Source: Bordetella parapertussis (GTDB taxonomy: Bacteria > Pseudomonadota > Gammaproteobacteria > Burkholderiales > SG8-41). Taken from it: a DNA stretch of 64,000 bases. The notes under the pieces are model-generated. The model worked only from the letters and a program-made list of their open reading frames with translations, had not been told where the DNA came from and ran no database searches. Shown one piece after another: positions 1-8,576 of this stretch. Each line of letters opens with the position of its first letter. Position 1 is the first letter of the stretch. The stretch is from assembly GCA_945861275.1 (NCBI GenBank), contig CAMATZ010000019.1:27177-91176 (forward strand). Direction: 5' to 3'. The position numbers and the translations under genes were made by a program.

Positions 1-50
1 GCGCAGGGCTCTATGCCGGTTATACCGGTGGAGGCAGTGCACTGACGTGC

Positions 51-139
51 GTGAAGGGTGAGTAGTTCGTGAAGAGTGAAGAGTGAAGGGGGCACGTCAA
101 CCCCAAGAGCGGGGTACCCCTTCACGCTTCACTCTTCAC
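51..139. repeat. Heptamer-arm hairpin element, copy 1
   Basis: Runs of GTGAAGG/GTGAAGA on the left face TCTTCAC units on the right, giving a long hairpin around a GTCAACCC...GAGCGGGGTA core. A second copy with a related core in reverse orientation lies at 43018-43130. Bases 1-50 hold only a possible 3' end of an unidentified gene entering from the left. Confidence 0.7.
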
Positions 140-157
140 AGCCGTTCACGTCCTGGC

Positions 158-676
158 TCACACCGCTTCAAACTTAAGCCGCTTCACCTTGGTCATGTCG
201 GTGCCTTCGATGCGTATCAGCTTGGTCGATGACGCGCGGCTCGGCGAATGCAGGTCGCCTTCGTTATACAGGTGCGCGATGCCCGGCGTCAGCTTGTAGG
301 TGCGCACATGCTTTACCTTGCCCGGCACTTCGGCGCTGGCTTTTTCGAGCAGCGACCAGTCGTTCATGGCTGTCTCACCGCGCGCCTGGCCGTAAATTGC
401 CCAGGAATGGCCGTGATCGTGGGGTCCGCTTTCCTTGGGGCCTTCGTAGTTGTGCGCGATGATGCAAAAGCCGAATTCGGGATCCTGATACAGAATATTG
501 CGTTCTTTATCGTTGCTGTCCACGTATTTCGCGACAAATTGCTCGTCCCTCAATACTTGCGACAACAGGTTGACGACTTTGCGGCGGCCCGCCGGGCCGG
601 GTTGTGCCTTGATAGCTTCGTGGCATTGGGCAGCGAAGGTTTCCAGCGTTTGTCCCACCTGTTCCATATTTCCCAT
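158..676 (-). CDS. Cupin-fold metal-dependent enzyme, cysteine dioxygenase-like
   Basis: A 172-residue protein of the predicted metal-dependent double-stranded beta-helix group (cysteine-dioxygenase-like). The metal motif HDHGHSW, followed by YG and a GE pair, is visible in mid-protein, and a further histidine lies in GIAHLYNEGDLH. The chosen ATG at 676 follows an AGGAG box by a few bases; an in-frame extension upstream to 724 has no such site. The gene stands alone, divergent from the receptor gene at 815. Its substrate cannot be told from the sequence; thiol or small carboxylate oxidation is only a family-level guess. Confidence 0.75.
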   Translation of the reverse strand: MGNMEQVGQTLETFAAQCHEAIKAQPGPAGRRKVVNLLSQVLRDEQFVAKYVDSNDKERNILYQDPEFGFCIIAHNYEGPKESGPHDHGHSWAIYGQARGETAMNDWSLLEKASAEVPGKVKHVRTYKLTPGIAHLYNEGDLHSPSRASSTKLIRIEGTDMTKVKRLKFEAV

Positions 677-814
677 AACGGTCTCCTGTGAATGTGCGCG
701 AGATGAGATTGTGCGCCTAATCATCCCACTTTGAAAAGGGGGCTATCTAACGGCACGCCAGCCATGACAAAATGCTGCTGGCGTGCCATGACGAAGCGAA
801 GCGAAGGAATCCAC

Positions 815-1786
815 ATGCTGCAAGAATTCAAGGGCTTGGCGCTCGCGGGGCTGGCCGTTGTAACTTCCGCTGCACCAGCCCAACCGTACCCCCAGCGCCC
901 CATCCGCATGATCGCCGCGCAATCGGCCGGCTCGTCACTGGATACGATATTGCGCATCTTCGCCGCGAAAATGACTGAGTCGCTGGGCCAGCAGATCGTG
1001 ATCGACAATCGCGGCGGCGCCGGCGGCACCATCGGCGTGGAACTGGCGGCACGCGCAGCCGCCGACGGCTACACCCTGCTGGCAGGCGCTTCGAGTTCCA
1101 TGATCGTGTCCAGTTTCACTTACAAAAAGCTGCCGTTCGATACGCTGAAAGACTTCGCACCGATTTCACTGTTCGCCAATGTCGAAGCCGTGTTCGTGGT
1201 CAATCCCGCGCTGCCGGTCAAAAGCGTAAGCGAATTTCTGGCATTGGTGAGATCACAGCCCGGCAAGCTCAACATGGGATCGGCCGGCGTCGGCTCCTCC
1301 AGCCATCTGGCAGGATTATTGTTCGTCAGTTTCACCGGCATCCACACCACGCACGTGCCCTACAAAGGCGGCGGGCCGATGACTACTGCCGTGGTCGGCG
1401 GCGAAGCGCAATGGGCGATCTCACCGGCAGCGGCGCTGGTCGGACAGATCCGCGCCGGGCGTCTCAGAGCCATTGCGATTTCTTCCAGACAGCGCTCGCC
1501 GATATTGCCGGAACTGCCCACCATCGCCGAAGCCGGCGTGCCGGGTTACGAATACGTCAGCTGGAACGGCGTACTCGCCCCGGTGGGCACGCCGCGCGCC
1601 ATCATCAGCCAGGTGCACGGCGTGATGCGCAAAGTCGCGGCCATGCCCGACGTACGGGAACAGTTCGCTACGCAAGGTCTCGCGCCCAGCGCCAGTGAAT
1701 CGCCCGAAGAAATGGCGCGCATGATACGCGCCGACTACGCGACCATCGGCAAAGTCGTGAAGGCAGCGGGCATCAGGCCGGAGTGA
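815..1786 (+). CDS. Bug/TctC-family periplasmic solute receptor (1)
   Basis: A 323-residue receptor of the tripartite tricarboxylate transporter family. The Sec signal peptide ends near AAPAQ, followed by QPYPQRPIRM. The first ligand loop reads IAAQSAGSSLD instead of the usual VPFPPGGxxD, which suggests altered ligand preference; the receptor at 32673 has a similar variant. NRGGAGGTIG and the DGYTLL block are typical. ATG 815 was chosen because GAAGGA precedes it and the signal peptide then starts at residue 1; a longer in-frame start at 731 would bury the signal. Three bases separate it from the FGE-like gene downstream. Confidence 0.9.
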   Translation: MLQEFKGLALAGLAVVTSAAPAQPYPQRPIRMIAAQSAGSSLDTILRIFAAKMTESLGQQIVIDNRGGAGGTIGVELAARAAADGYTLLAGASSSMIVSSFTYKKLPFDTLKDFAPISLFANVEAVFVVNPALPVKSVSEFLALVRSQPGKLNMGSAGVGSSSHLAGLLFVSFTGIHTTHVPYKGGGPMTTAVVGGEAQWAISPAAALVGQIRAGRLRAIAISSRQRSPILPELPTIAEAGVPGYEYVSWNGVLAPVGTPRAIISQVHGVMRKVAAMPDVREQFATQGLAPSASESPEEMARMIRADYATIGKVVKAAGIRPE

Positions 1787-1789
1787 AGG

Positions 1790-2569
1790 ATGCGGCGGTG
1801 GCTCATACTCGGGTTTGCGTGCATGAGCGCATGCGCGTGTGCATACGCGGCAGATGACATGGTGAGCATAGCCGCCGGCACCTTTACCATGGGCCGCGAC
1901 GACGGACCCGACGACGAGCGCCCTGCACATCAAATCACATTGCCGGCGTTTCACATCGACCGGCTGCCGGTGACCAATGCGCAATTCGCGCAGTTTCTGA
2001 ATGCGCGCGGCCACAGCAGCGCCAAGGGCGAGCGGCTTTACGACCACGACGACAACGATGCGCGCATCCATCAGGTCGCCGGCAAATACACAGCCGACCG
2101 CGGGTTTGAGAACCATCCCGTGGTGGAACCTTCCTGGCTGGGCGCGCGTGAGTATTGCACCTGGCGCGGCAAACGATTGCCTAGCGAAGCCGAGCGCGAG
2201 AAAGCCGCGCGTGGCACCGACGGGCGCAAATACCCGTGGGGCAGCGTTGCGCCGGACCGCACGCGTGCGCAGTTTGGCGCACGCTTCAATGACACCGCGC
2301 CGGTTGAAAATTTCGCTGCGGGCGCGAGCGCCTACGGCGTGCTCGGCCTGGCGGGCAACGCGTGGGAATGGGTGTCGAGCGCCTATCGCCCGTACCCCTA
2401 TCGCACCGACGACGGTCGCGAGGACTTAACGCCCGGCCCGGTGCGTGCCACGCGTGGTGGCGCACACGATTCACCCGCCGAAGAAATCACCGCCACCCAG
2501 CGCGGACGCAACCTGTCGCGCAACCCGCGTGCGGGGCATCACAACATCAGCTTTCGCTGTGCAAAATAA
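1790..2569 (+). CDS. Secreted FGE-sulfatase (SUMF1) domain protein lacking the active cysteines
   Basis: A 259-residue protein with an N-terminal signal peptide (cleavage near YAADD) and one SUMF1/formylglycine-generating domain: an early AGTFTMG block, PVTNAQFAQFL, KRLPSEAEREKAARG, GLAGNAWEWV and a C-terminal NISFRCA. In true formylglycine-generating enzymes two cysteines lie in the segment after RGGS. Here that segment reads RGGAHDSPAEEI, so both positions are replaced. It is more likely a structural or binding paralogue of the PvdO/ergothioneine-type group than a sulfatase activator. No sulfatase gene is nearby. It probably shares a transcript with the receptor at 815. Confidence 0.8.
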   Translation: MRRWLILGFACMSACACAYAADDMVSIAAGTFTMGRDDGPDDERPAHQITLPAFHIDRLPVTNAQFAQFLNARGHSSAKGERLYDHDDNDARIHQVAGKYTADRGFENHPVVEPSWLGAREYCTWRGKRLPSEAEREKAARGTDGRKYPWGSVAPDRTRAQFGARFNDTAPVENFAAGASAYGVLGLAGNAWEWVSSAYRPYPYRTDDGREDLTPGPVRATRGGAHDSPAEEITATQRGRNLSRNPRAGHHNISFRCAK

Positions 2570-2583
2570 TTGTTTAAAAACAA

Positions 2584-3399
2584 ATGCTTATGCATAACAT
2601 CGCACAGGAATTGCTGAGCGCCTGGGACAGCGGACAGCTCGTGCCCTCGATCCTTGCGCGGCATCCTGCATTCAACTGGGACGATGCGTATGGGATTTCC
2701 GCCGCACTCATAAAACTGCGCCGCGAACGCGGCGAAAAAACCGTCGGTCGCAAGATCGGCTTCACCAACCGCAACATCTGGCCGCAGTACGGCGCGACCT
2801 CGCCGATCTGGCATCCTGTTTATGACCGCACCGTGGTGTTCGCGGACGAGGGCAACGCCACAGTGTCGCTCGCCCATAGTTCGCAGCCGCTGATCGAGCC
2901 GGAAATCGCATTCAAACTGCGTGCGCCGGTGGCGGCGAACTGCACCGAACCGGCTGACATTCTGCGCGCCATCGAATGGTACGCGCCCAGTTTCGAAATC
3001 GTGTGCTGCCATTTCGCCGGCTGGAAATGTTCACCCGCCGAATTTGCGGCAGATTTTTCGTTGCACTGGCGGCTGGTGGTTGGTACGCCGGTTGTGGTCG
3101 GTGACGACCTTGCAGCGCTGTCGCAGCAACTGCGTGATTGCCACGTCACGCTCTCAAAAAACGACAGCGTGATGGATCGTGGCATCGGCGCCAACGCGCT
3201 GGATCATCCCGCACTCGCACTCGCTTTTCTCGCCGACATACTCGCGCAGCAACCGGCCTTTGATCCGTTGGCAGCGGGAGAGATCATTACTACCGGAACG
3301 CTGACAGCGGCACTGCCCATTAAAGCGGGCGAGACCTGGCAATCGCGCTATGAAGGGCTGCCGGGCGTGAGCGGGTTGACGTTGCGCTTTACCGAATGA
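2584..3399 (+). CDS. 2-keto-4-pentenoate hydratase-like protein (FAH superfamily)
   Basis: A 271-residue cytoplasmic protein resembling 2-oxopent-4-enoate hydratase or 4-oxalocrotonate decarboxylase of meta-cleavage pathways. It shows GRKIGFTNR, the metal-ligand segment IEPEIAFKL, the PSFEIVCCHF region and the C-terminal EIITTGTLTAALPIKAGETW. These enzymes hydrate or decarboxylate 2-hydroxydienoates using Mg2+. It starts 14 bases after the FGE-like gene, across a small TTGTTT/AAACAA dyad; two ATGs (2584, 2590) are possible. No ring-cleavage dioxygenase lies beside it. Confidence 0.85.
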   Translation: MLMHNIAQELLSAWDSGQLVPSILARHPAFNWDDAYGISAALIKLRRERGEKTVGRKIGFTNRNIWPQYGATSPIWHPVYDRTVVFADEGNATVSLAHSSQPLIEPEIAFKLRAPVAANCTEPADILRAIEWYAPSFEIVCCHFAGWKCSPAEFAADFSLHWRLVVGTPVVVGDDLAALSQQLRDCHVTLSKNDSVMDRGIGANALDHPALALAFLADILAQQPAFDPLAAGEIITTGTLTAALPIKAGETWQSRYEGLPGVSGLTLRFTE

Positions 3400-3472
3400 C
3401 CTGCGCGGCGCGCGCGATGCATACTCCCGTTGCAGCCAGCGACAGAAACAGAGTTAATTCCGAGCTAAAGCC

Positions 3473-3548
3473 GTAGCGTGCGCTGTGCGCGCGATTCACG
3501 CGCATTCCGGTAACCCACGCAGGCTGACGTGCGCACAGCGCACGCTAC
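3473..3548. repeat. Inverted repeat GTAGCGTGCGCTGTGCGC, copy 1
   Basis: Eighteen-base arms GTAGCGTGCGCTGTGCGC and GCGCACAGCGCACGCTAC enclose about 40 bases between convergent genes. The same arms recur at 54024-54081 around a shorter unrelated loop, so this is a dispersed REP-like palindrome rather than a unique terminator. Confidence 0.75.
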
Positions 3549-3601
3549 ATTGTTGCGCTTGTTTTCACCTCTTGGCGGCAGGTGCGTGCCGCCCCAGCCG
3601 G

Positions 3602-4585
3602 TTATTCCGCCCGCATGCCGCGTTCCTTGACCACGCGGCTCCATTTCTTCACCTCGGCGGCAAGGAACGTTGCAGTCTGCTCCGGCGTAGCGCCGATGAT
3701 GCCGAGGTCGTCCTGCTTGAAACGCTGGATGAGATCCGGCGACTTCAGCGCCGCCTTGATCCGCTCGTTCAGCAAGCCGATGATGTGCTTCGGTGTGCCT
3801 TTGGGCGCGACTATCACGTGCCACGCCTGGAACTCATAGCCTGGAAGTCCCGCTTCCGAGATGGTGGGGACATCCGGCAGGGTACCGGCACGCTGCGTGC
3901 CGGTTACCGCGATGGCACGGATGCGTCCGGCCCGGATGTGGGGCACCGCGCCCGCGGTCGAGTTGTAGAGGAGGTCGATCTCTCCTCCCATCACTGCAAT
4001 TAGGGCTGGTGCGCCGCCCTTGAAGTGCACGGCGACCGTGTTCACCTTGGCCATCAGATTGAACAGTTCGCCCGCAACATGCGGATTGGTGCCTATGCCG
4101 GCCGTGCCATAGTTCAGCGCGCCGGGTTTTGCACGGGCGACTGCGATCAACTCCTTCACCGTGCGCGCCGGGACGGACGGGTGCAGGCCGAGGAATGAGG
4201 TCTGATTCGCCATCAACATGATGGCTTCGAAATCGCGCTGCACGTCGTAGGCCGGCTTGGCCACCATTGCGGGATTGACCACGAACGGCATGGTATTCGA
4301 CAACAGCATGTAACCGTCAGGGGCGGCGCGCGCGACCAGTTCGCTGCCGATGTTGCCGGAAGCGCCACTGCGATTGTCGATGATCACCTGCTGGCCGAGA
4401 CTTTCCGAGAGCTTGGGGCTTATGAAGCGCGCGATGATGTCGGTCGAACCGCCGGGCGGGAACGGCACGATCCAGCGCACCGCTTTGAGCGGCCACGGAT
4501 CACCCTGCGCCCCGGCAGGCGCCGGCATAAAAGCCATGACGACGCTCGACAGCAGTACCGCGTAACGGAATTGTAGTTTCAGCAT
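3602..4585 (-). CDS. Bug/TctC-family periplasmic solute receptor (2)
   Basis: A 327-residue protein with signal peptide ending near APAGAQ and the canonical IVPFPPGGSTDIIAR, NRSGASGNIG and DGYMLL blocks, then VHFKGGAPALIAVMGGEID and a C-terminal VKKWSRVVKERGMRAE. ATG 4585 is preceded by GAAAGG. It follows the SDR gene at 4622 by 36 bases in the same direction, so the two are probably co-transcribed, suggesting that the SDR acts on the imported acid or its product. The ligand is unknown. Confidence 0.92.
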   Translation of the reverse strand: MLKLQFRYAVLLSSVVMAFMPAPAGAQGDPWPLKAVRWIVPFPPGGSTDIIARFISPKLSESLGQQVIIDNRSGASGNIGSELVARAAPDGYMLLSNTMPFVVNPAMVAKPAYDVQRDFEAIMLMANQTSFLGLHPSVPARTVKELIAVARAKPGALNYGTAGIGTNPHVAGELFNLMAKVNTVAVHFKGGAPALIAVMGGEIDLLYNSTAGAVPHIRAGRIRAIAVTGTQRAGTLPDVPTISEAGLPGYEFQAWHVIVAPKGTPKHIIGLLNERIKAALKSPDLIQRFKQDDLGIIGATPEQTATFLAAEVKKWSRVVKERGMRAE

Positions 4586-4621
4586 GGTGTGCCTTTCGGG
4601 ATGGTTGCGGTGCCGGTCGAC

Positions 4622-5434
4622 TCAATCCTCACCATCATAGATTTTCAGATAGGTAGAACGCCCGCCGTCGGCGGCAATCGTCGTCCCCGTCAGCATGCGT
4701 GAATCATCCGACGCCAGAAACAGCGCGATGGCCGCGATGTCCTCCGAACTGCCATGCGAAAAGGGATACAGTTTTTGCATTTTCATGCGCGTACGCGCCG
4801 CGGGACCGGGCTTTTCCGCCAGCATGAAATCCTTGTTTTCGTAGCGCTTGATCTGCCGCTCGGTGCGCACCGAGCCCGGCGCAATCGCATTGGCGCGGAT
4901 GCCGTACTGCACATACTGCGCTGCCAGTGTTTTGGTGAATGAAATAATGCCGCCCTTGGTCGCCGCATACGCCGGCTTCATCGAACCCATCAGCCCCAGA
5001 TGCGAGGTCACGTTGATGATCACGCCGCCGCCCGCTTTGATCAGGTGCGGTATGCCGTGGCGGCAGCTCAAAAAAGGATGCAGCAGGTTGAGATTGATGG
5101 TGTGATGCCACACCGCGAGATCCATCTCATGCACCGGCACGTCTTCCTGCAACGAACCGCCCGCGCAGTTAAAAATAATATCCAGCCGGCCGAAATGCGC
5201 GATGGTCGCATCCATCGCGCGCTTCATGCTGTCATCCTGGGTGACGTCGGTTTCGACGAAAAGCGCATCGCCGCCGGCCGCGCGAATTTCACGTTCGGCA
5301 GCCTCACCCACCTCGCGATTTAATTCGATGATCGCCACCTTCGCACCCTCGGCCACATACGCCCTGGCAGTCGCTTTCGCGATGCCCGCGCCCGCGCCGG
5401 TTAGAAACGCCACTTTGTCTTTCAGTTTTGCCAC
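4622..5434 (-). CDS. SDR-family oxidoreductase (1)
   Basis: A 270-residue classical short-chain dehydrogenase. The cofactor motif TGAGAGIA is at residues 12-19, then NCAGG, the catalytic Ser in NVTSH and YAATK as the Tyr-Lys pair; the C-terminus has the usual MLTGTTIAADGG. An acidic residue after the second strand (IIELNRE) favours NAD over NADP. The start is GTG at 5434, preceded by AAGGGGG. It lies directly upstream of receptor 2. The likely reaction is oxidation or reduction of a secondary alcohol or ketone; the substrate cannot be assigned. Confidence 0.9.
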   Translation of the reverse strand: MAKLKDKVAFLTGAGAGIAKATARAYVAEGAKVAIIELNREVGEAAEREIRAAGGDALFVETDVTQDDSMKRAMDATIAHFGRLDIIFNCAGGSLQEDVPVHEMDLAVWHHTINLNLLHPFLSCRHGIPHLIKAGGGVIINVTSHLGLMGSMKPAYAATKGGIISFTKTLAAQYVQYGIRANAIAPGSVRTERQIKRYENKDFMLAEKPGPAARTRMKMQKLYPFSHGSSEDIAAIALFLASDDSRMLTGTTIAADGGRSTYLKIYDGED

Positions 5435-5499
5435 GCAACCCCCTTGTTAATCCGCTTTGATATCCAGTGGTTTTACCAATAGTGTAAGGCCTTTATCAC

Positions 5500-5604
5500 G
5501 TAGGGCGGGAGGACCCCGGACTTGATCCGGGGGTATCCCGCCGTTATGCCGCGTCCGGTGGAGAACGCCGAATGGCGGGATACGCTGCACTCCTCCCGCC
5601 CTAC
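5500..5604. repeat. GTAGGGCGGGAGGA inverted repeat
   Basis: Arms GTAGGGCGGGAGGA and TCCTCCCGCCCTAC flank about 77 bases, with internal GGCGGGATAC/GTATCCCGCC pairing. It fills the gap between the receptor at 5607 and the SDR at 4622. It looks like one of the dispersed intergenic REP-like families of proteobacteria. Confidence 0.65.
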
Positions 5605-5606
5605 CC

Positions 5607-6566
5607 TCACTCAATTTTCAACTTCGCCTCGCGCACCACCTTCACCCACTCGTCGTATTCCTTTTTCGCGCGCGCGGCGAGCGCCGCCGGGGTGCCGCCG
5701 GTAACGGCCAGGCCCTGCGCGTCCATCGTGTTCTTGACACTGCCCTCCTGCAGGATTTTGTTCACCTCGGCGTTCAGCCGGGTCACAATGGCCTGCGGCG
5801 TGCCTTTGGGAAAAAACATGCCGTAGTACGTGCCTGACTCATAACCGGGCACCGTTTCTGCAATCGCCGGCAGATTTGGCAGGGTGTGCCAACGCTTGGC
5901 GCTGGTCACGCCCAGCGCGCGCAAGCGGCCGCTGGTATAAAAAGGCTGCGACCCCAGCATGCCGGCCACCATCACCTGGGTCTGTCCCGCCATCAGTTCC
6001 GGCATCGCCACGCCGGTGCTCTTGTACGGCACATGGATCATCTTGATGCCCGCCATGCTCAGGAACAACTCGGTCGACAAATGCGTGTTCCCACCTATCC
6101 CGGTAGACGCGAACACCAGTGAGTCCGGCTTCGCGCGCGCCAGCGTAATCAGTTCCCTGGTCGTCTTCACCGGCAGCGCCGGATGCACCACCAGTACGTT
6201 GGCTACATAACCCAGCTCCACCACCGGGATCAACGCATCAAACGGATCGTATCCCAGCTTGCGCGTGGCCGAGGTCGCGGAATAACTGCCGGAGATACTC
6301 ATCACGGTGTAGCCGTCCGGCGGCGCCTTCGCCGTCAACTCCATGCCGATGGCTCCGCCCGCCCCACCACGATTATCGATGACGAATGGCTGGCCCAGCG
6401 CTTCGGTGAGCTTTAGCGCCACCGGCCGCGCCGTCAGATCGGAGCCACCGCCGGGGGCGAAGGGCACGATGACGCGCACGGTTTTTGCGGGCCACGATTG
6501 GGCGAAGGCGGCAGACGCCAGCAGTGTGATAACAACAGCGCTTGTGCAACGGGTGAAATTCTTCAT
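5607..6566 (-). CDS. Bug/TctC-family periplasmic solute receptor (3)
   Basis: A 319-residue receptor with signal peptide ending at AAFAQ, the loop IVPFAPGGGSDLTAR, NRGGAGGAIGMEL and DGYTVM. The mid-domain VPYKSTGVAMPELMAGQTQ has ST in place of the common GG, a possible ligand-contact change. GGAGG precedes ATG 6566. The gene stands alone between two inverted-repeat elements (5500-5604 downstream, 6694-6843 upstream), so it is probably a single transcription unit. Confidence 0.92.
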   Translation of the reverse strand: MKNFTRCTSAVVITLLASAAFAQSWPAKTVRVIVPFAPGGGSDLTARPVALKLTEALGQPFVIDNRGGAGGAIGMELTAKAPPDGYTVMSISGSYSATSATRKLGYDPFDALIPVVELGYVANVLVVHPALPVKTTRELITLARAKPDSLVFASTGIGGNTHLSTELFLSMAGIKMIHVPYKSTGVAMPELMAGQTQVMVAGMLGSQPFYTSGRLRALGVTSAKRWHTLPNLPAIAETVPGYESGTYYGMFFPKGTPQAIVTRLNAEVNKILQEGSVKNTMDAQGLAVTGGTPAALAARAKKEYDEWVKVVREAKLKIE

Positions 6567-6693
6567 GGGTGTTACCTCCGGCTATGCAATTACCTGGCGA
6601 TGGCGGGCTGCATTAACAGCGGTAGCCCGGACGAAGCATAACGAAATCCGGGTATCCCTGCGCTGGAATCCGAAATGCACAGCGCCAGGCCCC

Positions 6694-6843
6694 CAGGGTA
6701 AATTTGTTCTCAGAGAATAGCGTAGGGTGGGCAGACAGGTTTATCGTCTGCCCACGCGGTTGGGTATCCGCGTGGGCACAAAAGCGTGCCCACCCTACCG
6801 TCATTGATTTTCATCATAAATTTCAGAGAACAAATTTACCCTG
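6694..6843. mobile_element. 150-bp MITE-like element with terminal inverted repeats
   Basis: The ends CAGGGTAAATTTGTTCTC and its exact reverse complement bound 150 bases without coding potential. Nested inside are GTAGGGTGGGCA...TGCCCACCCTAC arms and a further GTCTGCCCACGCG/CGCGTGGGC pairing. The rest of the 6567-6921 gap has a GTAGCCCGGACGAAGC-type repeat at about 6613 and the RBS of the gene at 6922. No clear target-site duplication is visible. A transposase would have to act in trans. Confidence 0.6.
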
Positions 6844-6921
6844 ACCTGCCTCCGTTCTGGACGCGGCGGGTGCGACCTGTTTTAATACCCTGAAACCGCT
6901 TACCACAAAGGAGCTTTCCCG

Positions 6922-7764
6922 ATGACGATCATTGATTCCCAGGTTCACGTCTATGAGGCGAACACCCCGAAACGGCCCTGGCACAATGTGCCGAATTGGC
7001 CCGATCACGTCACCGGTGACGAGATGGTAGCGGCGATGGACAAGGTCGGCGTCGACGGTGCGATCTTCATCTCCGCCTTTTCCATGTACCAGTACGACGC
7101 CAGCTATGCGGTGGAAGTGCAACGCGCCCATCCCGGCCGCTTCGCCATCGTCAAGCCGGTCGACCCGGATAATCCGGCGGTGGCCGATGTCATCGCCGAC
7201 TGGAAGAAGTCGCCGGGCACCGTCGGCATCCGCATCATGATGACCAAGGAGGCGAAGCGCGACCCGCATGACCCGGGCCTCGACCGCATTCTGCGCGCAG
7301 CCGTAAAGCACGACTTTCCGGTCAACATGCTGTGCTGGGGCAACGTGGACGCAGGCATTGCACTGATCGACCGCCATCCCGACACGCGATTCATCCTCGA
7401 CCATCTGTGCATCATGCAGCCGCGCACACCGCCCGCCCCGCCGCAGCCCTGGGCCGACCTGCCGAAGGTGCTGGACCTTGCCAAGCGCCCGAACGCGGTG
7501 ATCAAGGTCAGCGGCGCGTGCACGCTGTCCAAGGAGCCGTATCCTTTCCCGGACATCTGGGACCCGCTCGCCCGCGTCTTCGACGCCTGGGGTTTTGAGC
7601 GCTGCCTGTGGGGCACCGACTGGACCCGCGCCTTCGCGGTCGTCAATTACGAACAGGCGGTCGAGCCCTTCCGCCTGACTGAGCGCCTGAGTGAAAGTGA
7701 ACGGGCGATGCTGATGGGTGGCGCGTGCGCCAAGGCCTACGGCTGGTCGCCGAAAAAAGGTTAG
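6922..7764 (+). CDS. Amidohydrolase family 2 (TIM-barrel) protein
   Basis: A 280-residue metal-dependent hydrolase or decarboxylase of the amidohydrolase-2 group (related to 2-pyrone-4,6-dicarboxylate hydrolase and ACMSD). The first metal motif reads DSQVHVY rather than HxH; ILDHLCIMQP supplies a later His and LWGTDWTR the Asp. Family members act on lactones or aromatic carboxylates. AAGGAG precedes ATG 6922. Its last four bases overlap the end of the convergent SDR gene at 7761. The upstream promoter region borders the 150-bp MITE-like element. Confidence 0.88.
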   Translation: MTIIDSQVHVYEANTPKRPWHNVPNWPDHVTGDEMVAAMDKVGVDGAIFISAFSMYQYDASYAVEVQRAHPGRFAIVKPVDPDNPAVADVIADWKKSPGTVGIRIMMTKEAKRDPHDPGLDRILRAAVKHDFPVNMLCWGNVDAGIALIDRHPDTRFILDHLCIMQPRTPPAPPQPWADLPKVLDLAKRPNAVIKVSGACTLSKEPYPFPDIWDPLARVFDAWGFERCLWGTDWTRAFAVVNYEQAVEPFRLTERLSESERAMLMGGACAKAYGWSPKKG

Positions 7765-8576
7765 GCCTTGCGCCTTCGCTTGTTGTACTGGTCAGCGAGC
7801 ACGTTGCGCACGTGCGGAAAACCAATCGAGGTTGCACCACCGTCGACGACGATCTCGCTGCCCGTAATGTAGCTCGATTCGTCGCTCGCGAGAAAAAGCA
7901 CGCACTGCGCGATCTCAATAGGCCGCGCTGCACGCGCCATCGGGATCGCCTGCTTGTTGGCTTCGCGATAGGCCGGCGACGCGTTCGCCTCCATTCCAGT
8001 CTCCGCTACCTGTGCTGGATGCACTGAGTTCACCCGCACCCCCCAAGGCAGATACTGCAGTGCGGTGGCCTTGGTCACACCGCGCAGCCCCCACTTGCTC
8101 GCCGCGTAGCAGACGCCGGGATGGCCCACCAGCGCCGCCGTCGACGAAATGTTCACGATCGAACCGCCGCCGGAATCACGCATCAGCGGCAGCACCGCGC
8201 GCGTGCCGATCATCGGTCCCGTGAGGTTGATGGCGAGCACGCGCGCCCATTCGCGATCGGTCACATCCGCAACCGGCGTGCGGCTAACCACCCCCGCGTT
8301 GTTCACCAACACATGGATGCCGCCGAATTCACGCTGCGCGAACTTCACGGCGCGCGTCCAGTGTGAGGTTTTCGTGACATCGAGGTTGATGTATGCCGCG
8401 CGTCCGCCGCGCTTGACGATCGTCCTCGCGAGCGCCTTGCCGGGCCCGTCGCTGACGTCCGCCAGGATAACGGCCGCACCCTCGGCCGCGAACAACTCGG
8501 CCTCGACCAGCCCCTGGCCTCCGCTCGCACCCGTGATCAGGGCGATCTTGCCCTGCAGCCTGCCGTTCTTGCTCAT
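7761..8576 (-). CDS. SDR-family oxidoreductase (2), last gene of the signalling operon
   Basis: A 271-residue classical SDR with TGASGGQG, NNAGV, NISST and the CYAASK Tyr-Lys motif; ITGSEIVVDGG is close to the C-terminus, and a basic tail NKRRRKA ends the protein. Its ATG overlaps the TGA of the upstream cyclase-like gene by four bases (ATGA), so it is translationally coupled to a signalling operon, unusual company for an SDR. It resembles cyclopentanol/3-alpha-hydroxysteroid-type dehydrogenases; the substrate is unknown. Confidence 0.9.
   Translation of the reverse strand: MSKNGRLQGKIALITGASGGQGLVEAELFAAEGAAVILADVSDGPGKALARTIVKRGGRAAYINLDVTKTSHWTRAVKFAQREFGGIHVLVNNAGVVSRTPVADVTDREWARVLAINLTGPMIGTRAVLPLMRDSGGGSIVNISSTAALVGHPGVCYAASKWGLRGVTKATALQYLPWGVRVNSVHPAQVAETGMEANASPAYREANKQAIPMARAARPIEIAQCVLFLASDESSYITGSEIVVDGGATSIGFPHVRNVLADQYNKRRRKA

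Noticed and set aside
1..65. 3' end of a gene entering from the left
   Set aside because: Two frames are open (stops at 43-45 and 63-65) but too short to choose between or identify.
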